Assembly: GCA_029582155.1 (NCBI GenBank)
Contig: CM055898.1
Coordinates: 35,459,455 to 35,523,454, forward strand
Direction of reading: 5' to 3'
Length of the DNA: 64,000 nucleotides
DNA from: Panopea generosa
Taxonomy: Eukaryota > Mollusca > Bivalvia > Adapedonta > Hiatellidae
Positions 25,401-40,400 of the stretch are shown in pieces. The position numbers and the translations under genes were made by a program. Every line of letters starts with the position of its first letter. Position 1 is the stretch's first letter. Below the pieces are notes generated by a model that saw only the letters and a program-made list of their open reading frames with translations, did no database searches and was not told where the DNA came from.

Positions 25401-28400
25401 AAATCATAAATGTTTTGATTGTCAGCTTGTTAACAATGCCACCAAAACGGAAGTGTTTGACTTTGGATGAACGTGTTGAGGTTGTGAAATTGTGCCAATT
25501 TACAAAAATACTTCGCTAATCTGGGTGAAAATGGATGACCCTGTAGTAGGCAGCCACCTGTCTTAAGCGGCCAATTTGGCCCTTTCCCTTGGCTGGCTGC
25601 TTAAGACAGGTTTGACTGTATATATATCATACATTATGAATATGCATCTGAATAGATCCCAAAAATCAGAAATTCCGTTGTGATTTCAATTATTTCCCTT
25701 TATATAATTTATACATTTAATACTTACATCTTTTGGTGAAATTCTTGGAGGAACAGCTGGTGGTGCTGAAGAAGTAGAATAAATGGATGGTAAAGTAACA
25801 TCAAATATCAAATCAAAATTAATGTAAAAAAAAATGTGTTTTCATACAAAACATTAATAACGATCTTATTTACAACATATAATTATATGTATTATATGAC
25901 TGTACTGTTGTAAATAATGTTGTTTATAACATGGTCATACATTAAAATCTATTGTAATGTAAAAAAAATGTTTGTTTTTTTTTAAATTTTTTGGGAAAAT
26001 TAAGTCCAAGAGACGTTTAATCCAGACAAAACAAGAAGCCATGAATGATGATCTAATTCCTTGCATACAAACACATCAAATAATTTTTTTTATCACATTA
26101 TTGAAGGCACAGGAGTATAATAAACCAGCGAAATATTTTTTATATTAACCTAGTGTAATATCACTTCCAAATCATCAATCAGTGTTTTCCATTTAACTCG
26201 GCTCTCATACGCAAACTGCCAAAGTACTTCAAAGCAAGAAAGTCCCAATACTGCTTGCTCCTGCCATTAAGATCATTTATTATATTATTTTGACTTTTCC
26301 AGAAATAATTTAATGTATCTCATTCCTTATACAAAGATGTCATTTTTTCCGAGTTATGTGATAAAATGAATCTTACATTCTTGCTAATTTATTACTGAAT
26401 TTATCAAACTAGTTGGGAAAAATGATATAATGCTCAACAGTCTCGCATAATATGTTTTCCAACTCTATTAAATTCAATAATAAATAAGCACTCATGTAAG
26501 ATCCTCTATTAAATTGATAGATTCAGTAGTTTCAACATCAGTGGAAGACCTCACCCTGGTAAAATGGTATATACCTATCCCTGTATGAAAAAATGTACCA
26601 TCTATAATTCCACTATCAAATTGAATGTAATATTCTTCAGTGACATTTGTGATGTCAGCAATGAAAGATAACAACATATGGCACATACACTTTAGGTGAA
26701 CTACACCAGTAGGCGGTTAATATTTATCAAAAGCTTATATTTTACCTTTACTATAATCCACAGACATACTGCGAATATGTTGTCCAGGTCTCGGGGGCGG
26801 GACAGGAGGCTCGTGTGTGCCATCTACACTCACAGACGACTCCATTGATGGTTGACTAGATGGGGGGACCGGTGGCAGGATGTGACCGGGTAAGACACCT
26901 GGAACTGTTAACCAATCAAAAGTCAGTCGTAAACACCTACTACAGTCATATGACACAACTTCAATATGTGACATACGCAGTATATTAGTAATAAAAAATC
27001 ATGAAAAATGACTGATTCGTCATCAAAAATGTCACATATTGAAGTTCCAAGGTTACCTGTAATTTTCAAACCTTATAACTTCTCTATTCGATGTTGGACC
27101 TTCTAAAATTTGATAAAACCTTTATTTATATAATGTCATATAATTCACATACCAATAAATAAAAACAACGAGAATTTCGATTTCCAATTCTACCAACTGT
27201 TTTTAATTGTTACATAAGTGGATGGTTTTTATTTTGCATTTTTGGTTTCAAAAGAGCATAATACAAGGTTTGAAAAAGATGAATTTAAAATTTGTGACCA
27301 CAATTAAAGACTTGTAATGACAGCATCCAATCTTTTGCATATAACCACAACATGCATATATAAGTATATAATATATATACACCACGTAGAAACCACTTTC
27401 AAATGGTGAAATCATAAAATTTTATTTATAACTAAATCAAAATGTCAAGACAGAAAGTATAAAAGTTCTTTTTCCACAAAAAAGAAAGGAAAATATCTAT
27501 ACATGACTAGGGTACTAAGTTGTTTAAAATAAATAAATGCAATGAATATATGCATAAATATGAAAGAGACACATGGTAATGCTGAAATTAATTATACCCA
27601 TGTTAGATTAATTTAGTTTGAACTTATTAATTTTACTTTATTTGTGAAACAAGTTTTTACAACTTAGACAAATCATGCTCAAAGTCTTCTTGGGTAGAAC
27701 AAGTTCAAAGCATATGTGAAAAAAAGTGTCTTGCTCAAGGACACCACACATAGCCGTAGCAGAGGATTGAACCCACCACCATCAGATCATGGGTTGGTGC
27801 TCTACTAATGGATCACGCGCTCCACATATACCCGTGTTCACGCATCACACTGCTCTTTATATGCATTAATGTGGAGTGTATGGTAGTGGTATAGCTTCGA
27901 ACCTATGACCCTTCGATCTTCCCCCAACGCCTATGAGATTGTGTAGTGTCCTTGAGCAAGACTTTTTTCCGCATAACCTTAGTATTGGTTCTACCCAGAA
28001 AGACTTCAAGCGTGATTTGTGTAAGTTGTAAAAACTTGTTTAATAATCGAGTAAAACTAGAGCTATCACTGAAGGTGATGAATACCCCCAAATGCCGCCA
28101 TGACAGAAAAAGGTTTACCATTGTATGAAGTTTTATTAAATTATATCCAATAGTTTTAAAGTTATCCTCTGGACAAGGGAAATATATCAAAGGGCAATAA
28201 CTCTGTAATTAGCAAGAATAGAGTTATGTTTCTTGTACACTGCACTTCCTGTCATTATATTCTACCATTGTATGAAGTTTGATGAAATTCCATCCAGTAC
28301 TTTAAAAGTAATGCTCCGGACAAGGGAAATATATCAAAGGGCAATAACTCTGTAATTAGCAAGAATAGAGTTATGTATTTTGTACACTGCACTTCCTTTC

Positions 28401-31400
28401 ATTATATTCTACCATTGTATGAAGCTTGATGAAATTCCATCCGGTACTTTTCAAGTTATGCTCCGGACAAGAAAAAATATCAAAGGGCAATAACTCTGTA
28501 ATTAGCAATAATAGAGTTATGTTTCTTGTACACTGCACTTCCTCTCATTATATTCTACCATTGTATGACGTTTGATGAAATTCCATCCAGTACTTTTCAA
28601 GTGATGCTCCGGACAAGGAAAATTGCAACAAACAGACCTACCGGCAGACCGACCACAGGGTGACTCCAATATACCCCCTCAAACTTCGTTTGTCGGGGGT
28701 ATAATAATTAAGTTTAAACATGTATCAATGTATAACCATATAAAGATTTTATTCTCCAAAAGCATCATAATACTGTAAATGAGGGGCGCGGGGTCTAGTG
28801 GTTTAGCACTGAACCTATGATTGGAGGGTCGTGAAGACTATATCCTTCTATGTTTTTTATCCTTATGTCAGCTCTGATGGAAATAAAATATATCTGACAC
28901 ATTATGTTATAGATAACCGAAGATACATGTGTTTAAAGTAAGATTCTTTACAATCATTTATCACATAATTTAGTGCAGGAGTGTAATTAATCCATGACAT
29001 ATTTTTTGTAATTAACCTAGAATAATATCACTCTTGAACGTAAAATGCTGAGCTTTTATTCCACTCCAAAGATATAAATCAAGATGTTTTGTCATAGTTA
29101 ATTGATGTTATTTAAAAACTTCCGAAATGTCCAAGTTTTTGGACCGAGCGAGACTCCAACTTAAAACCTCAGTGGTGAGAGGGAAGTGATCTTGGGGCAG
29201 CATCTAGACCACTCAGCTATGAATAATCCTTTAAAATTAAAATAAAATTAAGGGTCTCCAAACATACTTGTATATTTTGATTTCATATTTCCATAATGTA
29301 GATTATAAATATATAACTATTAAGTCCAGAGAAAGTTTATCAAAATTGCCATGTGTCCCTTTAAATGAAAATATTGTACAATGTATTTGTGTATATTGTC
29401 AAACAAATTCAAAGTCATAAAATCATAGACAAATGCACAGAATAAAAGTCAGACATGCAGAAAAAATGCTTTAAAAAGAACACCCAAAAAAAAACACCAA
29501 ATAAAGTGAGCATTTCGTCATTATGCGATGATTATTCCAGTTTTCAAGACGAGTTCCAGTGTTGTTTTTTTTAACATGAATGAATGAATGGTGTTTTACG
29601 GCACGTCGACACATAAATAGGTCATTTTTGTGCGCACATTTTTTTTTTTCTTGTTTTTTTTAACATGAATGTATGCATATTTTCTCCAAGGGTTACATTA
29701 ATGTCAATATTTGGGCTTGTTTCTATGGTGTCATATTTCTGCCATCATACAAACAAAAAATTTATCTAGATTTAAACTAATTACTGACTCATGATAACTG
29801 TGTTTTCGATTATGGCAATTTAGGAAGTTATCAAAGCAAGAAAGTCCCAATTTTGCTTGCTCCTGCCATTAAGATCATTTATTATATTATTTTGACTTTT
29901 CCAGGAAAAATTTAATGTATTATCATAATTATTGAGTGGTGAAAGTTAGGAATAGAATAAAAAAACGACTAAAAGGCTTCAGTTGTATAATCAGACACAA
30001 GAAGTTCAATTAACTAAATTAACTAATTCTACAATACAAGTGACCCTGATGCTATGGAAAAACATATAAGTACTCCAACTAAATGATCTAGTTTTATATG
30101 TCATGGCAGGTATCTTCTATTTTAAGATCTATTTACCTGGACAATGTTGAAGGTGGGAAAATTACTTTGATGGTAGGAATGGGCAATATATTGGGAAATT
30201 GTGCTGATTTTTTTTGGCAGTTATCTTAACTTATTATCTCAACGATCTGAGTTATTATCTAATCAAAGTGCTGACAAGTATCTGACAAAATGGTGACAGA
30301 TACATGCATCCATACATTTGCTATTTGGATAACATTTTTCAAAAAAATATTTTTGACGTACAACGTTTAGTAAGACGAGGCCCAGATTTGGTGAGTCTGC
30401 CATGGAATATAACAAGTGGTCTGCCCATGTACAATTGTCATCTCATTTTCAATGCATTACAGGTTATTATTATATGGTAACCAATATCAATGAAGGAGAA
30501 AGAGCCTTGACACATATACAGAAGTGCTAGTAGAACCACCATCCTGCAATAACTCGCAAACATTTCCTCATAAAGGTTGGACTAACCTTGACTCGAGCAT
30601 ACAACCTTAGTGGTGAGAGGTCAGTGAATTTTAGACAGTACCTTAGAACACTTGGTCATGGAGGATCCAAACAACAGTTATTGATCAACACATCATATAT
30701 AATGATCAAATTTATAAGACGAAGTGGAACATTTTGTTTGTTTGAATATTTAGCGTCATTTCTATGCCATCGAGGGCTAACAGACAATCAGCGAACCTAA
30801 CCACGCTTTTCTGTAATAATCAAAGGTTAATCAGAAATTTAGCACACCCATCTCTGCAAGTAACTGATAATTTTCCCACAAAAAACGAATAACAATAGAC
30901 ACAATGTCACGTATCAATGATTATGGAGACAGGGCAGGGATTTTTAGCTCGTGACTCCCAGATTGAAAGTTATATGCGCTACTGACTGAGCATAATTAAT
31001 AATACTTCATTGAGAGCCTACAGTGAAAATGAAAAAATAAGTTTTTATATTCATACAAACATTACTAAAATATACAGTATTTGATCAGGATTAATTAAAC
31101 ACTTTTCCAAACCTAATATAAGAAGCAACACATACTTACCATTTCAAGAATTTTGCCACTTATTTCTACATTTACGAAAGAAATGCTAGCATATCAACAT
31201 ATTGACACAAACGCCTGACAGCCAACTTGGCTTTATTATCTAGAATAGATAGGGGCATTTTTCTTGTACATGTACCTGTGTTCTTTTTTACAGAGGGTCG
31301 CGGCCGACTCTGTAATGACGCTGTGGCAGCATCTAAATGATTATGATCCGTGAGGTGGTGTGACGCGGTTGTGTTTGATCTCTGTTTTGTAAGCGCCTGG

Positions 31401-34400
31401 TGAGATTGTTCAGAGTCATGCAAGTTACCATCACCAGAACTAGGAGACACGGGCTCTGTAAATCAACAACATTAACGATACAAGACAGAACAACATCCAT
31501 TCATGCAGAACATAAACATCCTGAATACCGTGGTTTTTTTTCAGTTTTGTTTCCCAGGTGACTTACTCTCCATGAAAGTTGTATTTGTCTATAGAACTTT
31601 TTTTTCTATAAAACTTTTTTTTACATCATTGTTACTGCAGTGAAAAGTATGTTATTTGGTATCAAGATTCTAGTTTTATAAATATGAATGGGGTTAAATG
31701 CCATTTTCAACACATTTAATATAATGGTATAACCAGTTTTACTAGTGGAGGAAAACCTCAGAATGAATATGAGTAGAACCACCGTCCTTCCGCAAATAAC
31801 TGGCAAACTTTCTCACATGTTTTTTTGGAGCGAGGGGAACTCAAACCTACGACCTTAGGGCTGAGAGGACCTGCATTTTCATCTTATAATGATGCAACAG
31901 AAATTTCTTGACCAGTTATAAAAAAAAATTTTTTGGAATGGGGTTCTATGCCATTTTTCACACATTTCAGGTTACATAATATATGGCATATCCAGTTTTA
32001 ATGGTGGAGGAAAACCTCAGACTGAGTCAGACTGAGTAGAACCACTGTCTTTCCCGAAGTAACTGGAAACTTTCTCACATAAAGTTTTTCAAGCATGCGG
32101 GACTCAAACCTATGACCTTAGCGGTGAGAGGTAAGTGATCTTGAGACGGTGCCTTAAACCACTCTGCCATGGAGGACCCTCTTGACCAGTTATAATGAAC
32201 TATTTTAATCAGTTTATTCCAACACAATACTCCAATCACAGCATACCTTTGTTTAAGGCAATAGCCAACATAAGAATAAGCTTTTGTGACATTTGAGTGC
32301 ACATAAACTGCATTGTATTCTGCATAACTCTATAATTATTTTTCTTTTAAAATAAACAATGTTTTCAAACCAAATGTTCCCTAGTTCCAACATCAATTTA
32401 TTTATTTATTTTTTTTTAAATCAAAGCTGACTGGTAGTTAATTCACCATAAGATGTACAAAGAGGCTTGTAATTACACTGGAACCAGTCTAAAATCAAGA
32501 TTACCTAAATGCTTCTTTCTAAGATTCAAGTAATTGAGGATATAATGAATAAACAGCACTCAAATGACCAAGACAGGATTCAGGATGTTTTCCATGAGGT
32601 CAGCAATTAAAACAATGATAAAGCAACATAAATGTAGATTTACTGAAAATAAATATAATGCACATGCAAGTAAAAATAATAATCAAATATAATAAATTAA
32701 TTATTTTAAATAAGCATTCTAAAATAGACTCTTTTTTTTTTAAATATACACAATATATAGTTTAGAAATAGGTACCTTCAGGATTTATATTTTTTATTTA
32801 TAAATGAGAACTGTGACCATATAGTTGTTTTATAATAGGAACTGTCAAGACCATATAATGATAAAATAATTTATAAAGGAGTTCCATTATGACCATAAGT
32901 ATAATTTAGAAATGGGAACCGTCATAAGCACATTATGCAGTTTTGTAGATAATTTGTAAATGAAACTTACCAGTATTTGAAACATAAATTTTATAAAATT
33001 AATACAGACAGAAAATTAATTAGTGTTTTCATCTATTTTCTACTTTTTCTAACCAACTACATGACTGTTTAATTTTTTGTAAAAAGGTCACCTTTACAGC
33101 AACATTACAGTATAGTAAAATCAAATCAAATACCACAATATTTAGGAGACAGCAAATTTATTGAAAATATTAAAAGCCATGAAAATATGCACAAATACCC
33201 ATTACCATTATGGTATTTAAATATTTACTATCTAATTGATTATAAAAAGTATGTTTATCAAATATAAGCATGTACAAGACTTAGTGTACATATAAAAGCG
33301 GGTTTTATTCAACAGCATATGTGAATATAACCAAAGCTGTCAAATATCCAAGGTGAAAAAAGCCATCCTACTGTACAATTGGGGTCATTGACATGGCCTC
33401 TACAGTGCTTGTTTTTTTCTATAAAAGCAAATCTGGTGGTGATACAATACACTTTCAATATAAATGTCATAAGGTGGAAACTCATTTTCTCTGTGAATGT
33501 AAATTTTATGCAGGTATAATTCTCAATAAAATTCAATTAGAAAGCCTCATTTCTCTAAAAAGGTTAATTGGAAGGCATAATTTCTCTACAAAGGCCGATT
33601 GGAAGGCTTTATTTCTCTACATAGGCTAATTGGAAGGCATCATTTCAATACAAAGGCCAATTGGTAGGCATCATTTCTCTACATAGGCCAATTGAAAGGC
33701 ATAATTTCTCTACAAAGGCTGATTGGAAGGCTTCATTTCTCTACATAGGCCAATTGGAAGGCACCATTTCTCTACAAAGGCCAATTGGAAGGCATCATTT
33801 CTCTACATAAGCCAACTGGAAGGCATCATTTCTATACAAAGGCCGATTGGAAGGCATAGGCCAATTGGAAGGCACCATTTCTCTACAAAGGTCGATTGGA
33901 AGGCATCATTTCTCTACAAAGGCCGATGGGAAGGCATAGGCCAATTAGAAGACATAATTTCTCTACAAAGGCCAATTGGAAGGCCACATTTCTCCACATA
34001 TGCCAATTGGAATGCATCATTTTGTTTACATAGGCTAATTGGAAGGCATCATTTCTCTACAAAGGCCAGTTGGAAAGCATCATTTATCTACAAAGGCCGA
34101 TAAGAAGGCATAGGCCAATTGGAAGGCATCATTTCTCTACAAAGGCCGATTGGAGGGTATAATTTCTCTACATATGCCAATTGGAAAGCATCATTTCTCT
34201 ACAAAGGCCAGTTGGAAGGCATCATTTCTCCACAAAGGCTGATTGGAAGGCATCATTTCTCCACAAAGGCTGATTGGAAGGCTTCATTTCTCTACAAAGG
34301 CCAATCGGAAGGCATTATTCTCTACAAAGGCCAGTTGGAAGGCATCATTTTTTTCTCTATAAAGACCATTTGGAAGGCATCATCTCCATATAAAGGCAAA

Positions 34401-37400
34401 TTGAAAGGCATTATTTCTCTATAAAGGCCATTTGGAAGGCATCATACATATATCTCTATAAAGGCCTATTGGAAGGCATTGTTTCTCTATAAAGGACAAA
34501 TGGAAGGCATCATTTTTCTATAAATGTTAATTTGAAGGCCTCATTTCTCTTTAAAGTCCAATTGGAAGGCCTCATATCTCCATAACGGCCCATTGGAAGG
34601 CATCATTTCTCAATAAAGGCTAAATGGAAGGCATCATTTCTCTACAAAGGCCATTTGGAAGGCATCATTTCTCTAAAAAGGCCAATTAAGCCTCATTTTT
34701 CTAGAAAGGCCTTTTGGAAGGCATCATCATTATATAAAGGCAAATTGAAAGGCCGCATTTCTCTATAAAGACCATTTGGAAGGCATCATACATGTGTCTC
34801 TATAAAGGCCACAAGGCATTGTTTCTCAATAGAGGTCAATTTGAAGGCCTCCTTTCTCTATAAAGGTCAAATGGTAGGCACCATTTCTCAATAAATGTTA
34901 ATTTGAAGGCCTCATTTCTCTATAAAGCCCAATTGAAATGCCTCATATCTCAATAAAAGCCTATTGGAAGGCATCACTTCTCCTTAAAAGTCAACTGGAA
35001 GGCATCTTTTGTCTATAAAGGCCAACGAAAAATAATAAAATTGGATGGAATCATTTTTCTACAAAACTGGATGGCATTTTATTACCATAATGGCCAAATG
35101 GAAGGCAAAATTTCTCCATAAAATGGGAAAGAATACTTTCTGTCTGATGCCAATCAAGAGAGCAGGTTTAACAGTAAATATCTGCCAATCTGAAGATGAA
35201 ACTAGTCAAAATAACAGTATGTAAGTGAAACTGGAGGAGGACCTTAAAATGAATCTGAGTAAAACCACCATCTTTCTGCAAGTAACTGGCAAACTTTGTA
35301 ACATAAAATCTTTTGGAGAAAGCGGGACTCGAACCTATGACCTTAGCGGTGAGAGGTAATTGATCTTGAGATGGCGCCTTAAACCAGTCAGCCAGGGAGG
35401 ACCCTTTTAATAACAAATATATTAATATAAATTATATACATAAATTATTTAGTATTACATATAAGTATAAACATTAGCTCCAGTAGTATGCAGTAAGCAA
35501 AGAATGTCAGAGCAGCAGAAACTAGACTACATGCAGTCACCAGAAAAATTAGGTTACGTTTTTAAGTGCAATAAAACTTATCCAATAACCTCTGTTAGCT
35601 AATCCATGTAAAATACAGCCACATGCCAGTCAATATTCATATAAAAAATAAAAAACACTCATGTTTTGTCTGAAACTATCATAAATCATGCAATCATTAA
35701 CAAGTCTATATTAATGCACTAATCAAATCAAAAATATGAAAAAAGTAAAAAAAAAAACAAATCAGGGTTACCATTCTCAAAATTATTTTATTAATTTTTT
35801 GTATATTCTCTTAAACCATTAACAATGTTCATTTTCACTATAGCGCAAATTTCCTGTTTTTATTGTAACTTCTTTATGTTTCGACAATATTATGTAATAT
35901 AATATTACATTATGAAAAGTAAAAGCACTATATTATGTAATGTTCATTGCAGGTGCAGGTGGTAAGTCATAGTACCCTGCATCCCCACTTCTAGTCTACT
36001 GTTTTCTTTGCAAAATGACCCGGAATACTTGGGTCAATCTAATTTTGTGATGCATTAGAAAAATCTATTTTGGGTACTAGGTTGAGGTAAGAGATAAGAT
36101 ATTTCAACCTGAGGTTTAAGTGTTTTATTGGAAACCCCCCCACTTCCTCTTTGCTGTGAACAGTATATAATTGTTTGAACTGTTAGAAAATGCACACAAA
36201 AAAATACTTAATGTTTTGGATGGCATTGTTTTAAATGTCGTTTATTGCCATTTTTAACACTATAAGGTCATAAAAGGTATTCAGTTTTAATGGTGGAGGC
36301 AGACCTCAGTTGCATATAAATGGATCAGAGTACAACCACCATACTTCATTAAGAAATCTTAACAATGTTAGTCAGATTCCCATGCAGTACCTTGGAAAAG
36401 ACTTCAGAGATTGTTTGCTTAGGTTAAGAAAAAATTACAGTTCTCATTGACTTTTCTTGATTAAACTTAAGCATACATGTCTCGCTACACAGCAATGCCT
36501 CTTTTTCCCACGGCAACACGATTCTTACGCTTACAAAAAAAAGTCCTATGTAATTTGGTTTTGAAATATTTTCCAAATGGTTCATGGTGGTTGTGATTTC
36601 TTGCTGCAGATGAGTAGAGCAAAAGTTGGCATAACATATACTGCAATAAGACATCACTGGTGTTAAAAAAATGACTTTAATAGGATTTCAGCATACATTG
36701 TATGCATGTATTTGTGAGCATATGAGGACTATTTTTTTCAAAAAATCCTGCTATGAAAAAAAAATACTTTAAAATAAACTTTATGTGGAATTCTTTTTTT
36801 ACCAGGGATATCCTAGACCTTATTTTATATAGAACAAAGAAGAAAGTTCAACTGCATAGTGAGGCCTACAATGTACATTCACTATAACTAAACACAGAGG
36901 ATCTGTAAGAGTTCCCTGAGTTATTGACAATAAAGTTTCATCCTCATTTTTGGTTCGAAAAAACAATACCAGGAATTGGTTTTTTTAAATGAAAATAATC
37001 CTTTTCTTACTACCTGTCATAATTAACATGCTATTGTAAAGGTTATTACAGTAAATATATTATCGTATTAAAAACTTGACTATTATTTACAGATTAATTA
37101 GTTTTACAAAAATGACAAAGTTTAAATAAGAAGGTAAAAAAAACAAGAATTCAAACAAAAATTTGGCTTGGACTAGTGTTTTTTTTATAAGATATTAGTA
37201 ATAAAAGCTGGGAGCCAGCACCGCAACCCAGGTTAGTAGTCTACCTGAAAATGCCCTACCCCTTTCTGGTCGACACTCTGAAATCTCTGAAATAGTCTCC
37301 GGTGATAAACGCCGCGCTTTCGGATGAATTATATGGGCTTCCTGCAATATACAATTACATGTAATTGTTTTACAGTTAGTTAGTTACATAGATAGATTTA

Positions 37401-40400
37401 TAGATAGATTTATAGATAGATTTATAGATAGATTTCTTTCGGTAATTAATGCATACATGGACAATGAGAAAACAACATGTACATTAAAATGAAATTATTA
37501 CATACATGAGGTATAGTGAGCAATGGCATGCACACCACCACCAAGGATAACACAAAAAAAAGTAAACTGTTTCCATTGTGGTTCTTTGGTTCATTTACCA
37601 TATCCTTTTTATAAACAGTAGAAATAATTAAAAAAAAAAGTATCATTCCCCATTTAGGTTACACCACTGCTTTTCAAATTTAAGCAACCCAAAACAATTT
37701 CTGAGAAAATATGTCAAGGTCATTGCAATACCAACATGACCTATTTTGAGATGGAAGTCTGCCTAAGTTTTAGGGGTTTATTCGTCTGAGAACATTTAGA
37801 GCTTAACTGTTACCAGCATGTAAAAATACAGATTGCCTGATTTAACCTTTGACCTGTGGAATCAGACATAAATAAACATTTAAGATTCCTACAAACTAAC
37901 AACAATAAACTATATAATCCCACTTGTTATCAGATCATTGTGGAATAAATGCAGTTCTGAACTGAGTACTTGTAATAGCACCTTTGCCGTTGTTTGTCCG
38001 AGCTGCTCATACATACTACATTTCGATCCAAACGTTAACTGGAGCATTTGAATTTTAATATTTTCAAGCGGGGCAGTAGCACAGTAGATAGAGTGTTAGC
38101 CACTCCTGTTTCAAGTTGCGGGTTCAATTCCCAGCTCGACCTGATGGCTTTATAAAAATCAACACTTTTGATTCTACCAAGGAAGCAGACAATGGAGCTT
38201 AAAGAGAATATATCATTTCCTCTGATATATTCCCTTTAAATAAACTAGTATAAACTAACAGTTTACAAACCACCAAACAATCAATGACCCCCCCCCCCCC
38301 CCCCCACCCCACCCCACCCACTGCACCCATACACACATACTACAAACAAAGATGAACCTCAAATTCACATTCTTAATAACAAGACGGCCTAACTTTTCTT
38401 ACATTTGTGTCCGTTGGCTCTGGTTTCTGAAAGTCAAAGTTAGCTGGAGTGATACTCGGAGAAGATACTTCACTGCTGGAAATCTGGGGCGACTCCTGTA
38501 TCTGTATCATACTTTCTATCTGGGTCTCGGGTAGAGATGTGGGTGTCAACCGCTTCAACGTGCTACCATCTGGGAGGTCTGATGCAAACGGCTCCTCTAT
38601 CATGTCATATCATTGAAAATCATCTTATTAAAAGTTCTTTAAACAATATTAAAATTATAAATGCTGAATATAATTACGATAATGGACTGGAAGTCTTGAT
38701 AAAATACAGACATGCATGCAAGGACAAAATGGAAGACTCTTCACAAAAACATATTGTTGTATGGTGTTTAGCGTCGCTTTGAACAGTTTTTCTGTCATAT
38801 CGCGAAAGTGTCTACTTGAGACAGTATTCTGAGTGCTGTCACACTGAAGTATCATGCCGCAGACACATGGTATGATACCCTACCCAGTCACATTATACTG
38901 ACACCGGGCCGACCAGACCTAGAACTCTCCTCTAAATGCTGAGCGTCAAGCGAGGAGGCTTCTAGTACCATTTTTAAAGTCTGTGGTATGACCCGGCCGG
39001 GGATCGAACCCATGACCTTCCGCATGCGAGGCGGACTCTTTACCACTAGACCACGCCAAAGTCTCACAAAAACATTGAGAGAGCTATAAGAAAGTTCAAA
39101 CTTTAAACAGTGGATGACCTATAAACTGGGACATGTTGCCTTTTTTTTATCAGATGGTCTGACAACTATACTTAACTCCAGAGTTTGTTTTTTAATTAGG
39201 GTTTGACATCATTTTCAACACATTACATACAAGTTATATATGACAGTTATATTGGCCGAGGAAGACCTAAGTTTTTTAACAGAGCTGGGCCCTGAACACA
39301 GGACCCCAGCGGTCGTAAATGATAAGCTGTCTTAGTGTCATAGACCACTCGACCACAGGCCACCCTCCCAGAATTAATTTATTCGCAGTCTTACATGGTA
39401 AAAAAATGTCACAGGAATGTTCTGAATGTTTTAGAAATTTACATATCCATGCTTGATATAATGGATTTCACACAATTTACAATATACTGAAAAGCAAAAA
39501 AAGTGCATATATATGCAATCATGTATACATAGGTTTTAAAGATTTTCGTCATGGAAATACTGTTTTCATGACTAACAAGGTACCTACGGTTTTAAGTATT
39601 GAAATGTTTTGTTCTATACTGTTGGTCGACTGCCCCATAGCAAATCCCAGCTATATGGAACAATATTAGTATTAAGATTTTAATTTTTCATGAAATTTTG
39701 CTTATGCGTATCTTTTTCTTTTCAGTATATATAGGCTTATATAAATATATATAAAACCTGTATTAGCGGTCACCTCTAATAAACAGCTACTTGTCTTAAG
39801 CAGCTACTATTTCCAATTTCTGTGCTTTCAGAACAAACTGACCAGTCTTAAAAGGCCACTTTTACTCCCTCCCTTGACTGGCTGGTTAAGATAGGTTTCA
39901 TTGTAGATGTGTAATAAATGGAATAATACAAGAAATCCTGTATCAGAATAATAAATCACTTTGCCATTGCATTGAAACACTGAAGATTATATTACTTTAA
40001 GACACAAACAACCAACACTACCCAACCAGACATGAAAACATAATAACAAACCATTAGTGAATGCATTATAGGGCATGAGGGAGAAAGGCAGCTTGTCTGG
40101 AATCTCCACTTCGTTTCTCCGCAGCACAACAAGATGCATTGCAATACAGAACTCCTCCAATGAGAGAGCGCCATCTTTGTTCAGATCTGATAGATTCCTG
40201 CAAACAACAACAAATGTATAACAAAAGAGTTGTGATGATGCATGTAACTCTTCTTTCTAAGTCTGAGATTATAAATCTTGTTTCTATGCTCAACTAAATA
40301 GTTCATGCTTAACCCATTATTTTAAATATATTTTTCTTCTTTTCTGATGATTACTAAATGTACACACAACAATGCCAATGTCAAGCCTACAAAGCTATTA

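Larger units (their letters stand above)
24670..25618 (+). mobile_element. Decayed pogo/Tigger-type transposon
   Basis: Termini are CAGTCAAACCTGTACTAACA and the complementary AAGACAGGTTTGACTG, with TA at both sides; 949 bp. Sub-terminal words (AAGCAGCCACCTGCCTTAA; GGCAGCCACCTGTCTTAAGC) are repeated. A transposase N-terminus remains at 25436 ([20 protein letters not shown]), the classic CENP-B/psq helix-turn-helix start of Tigger transposases. It stops at TAA 25517, after 27 codons, and the rest of the gene is deleted. Confidence 0.88.

Noticed and set aside
27903-28190. 95-codon minus-strand frame
   Set aside because: Spans the junction of a family D SINE and a pearl-like element; no independent support.
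31172-31275. Extension of REPS exon 12 to the in-frame stop near 31172
   Set aside because: Donor ACAG|GTACATG at 31275-31274 gives the phase required to enter exon 13, whose proline motif is clearly conserved. The extension has no similarity to the family.
33723-34424. Plus-strand open frames of 126 and 101 codons ([19 protein letters not shown])
   Set aside because: Derived from the 31-bp array; frame continuity breaks where the unit length varies and no gene context exists.
38760-39064. Functional tRNA gene on the minus strand (GGCGTGGTCTAGTGGTAAAG...)
   Set aside because: The tRNA-like head continues into a body shared with two other copies and lacks a terminator directly after it, so it is a SINE.
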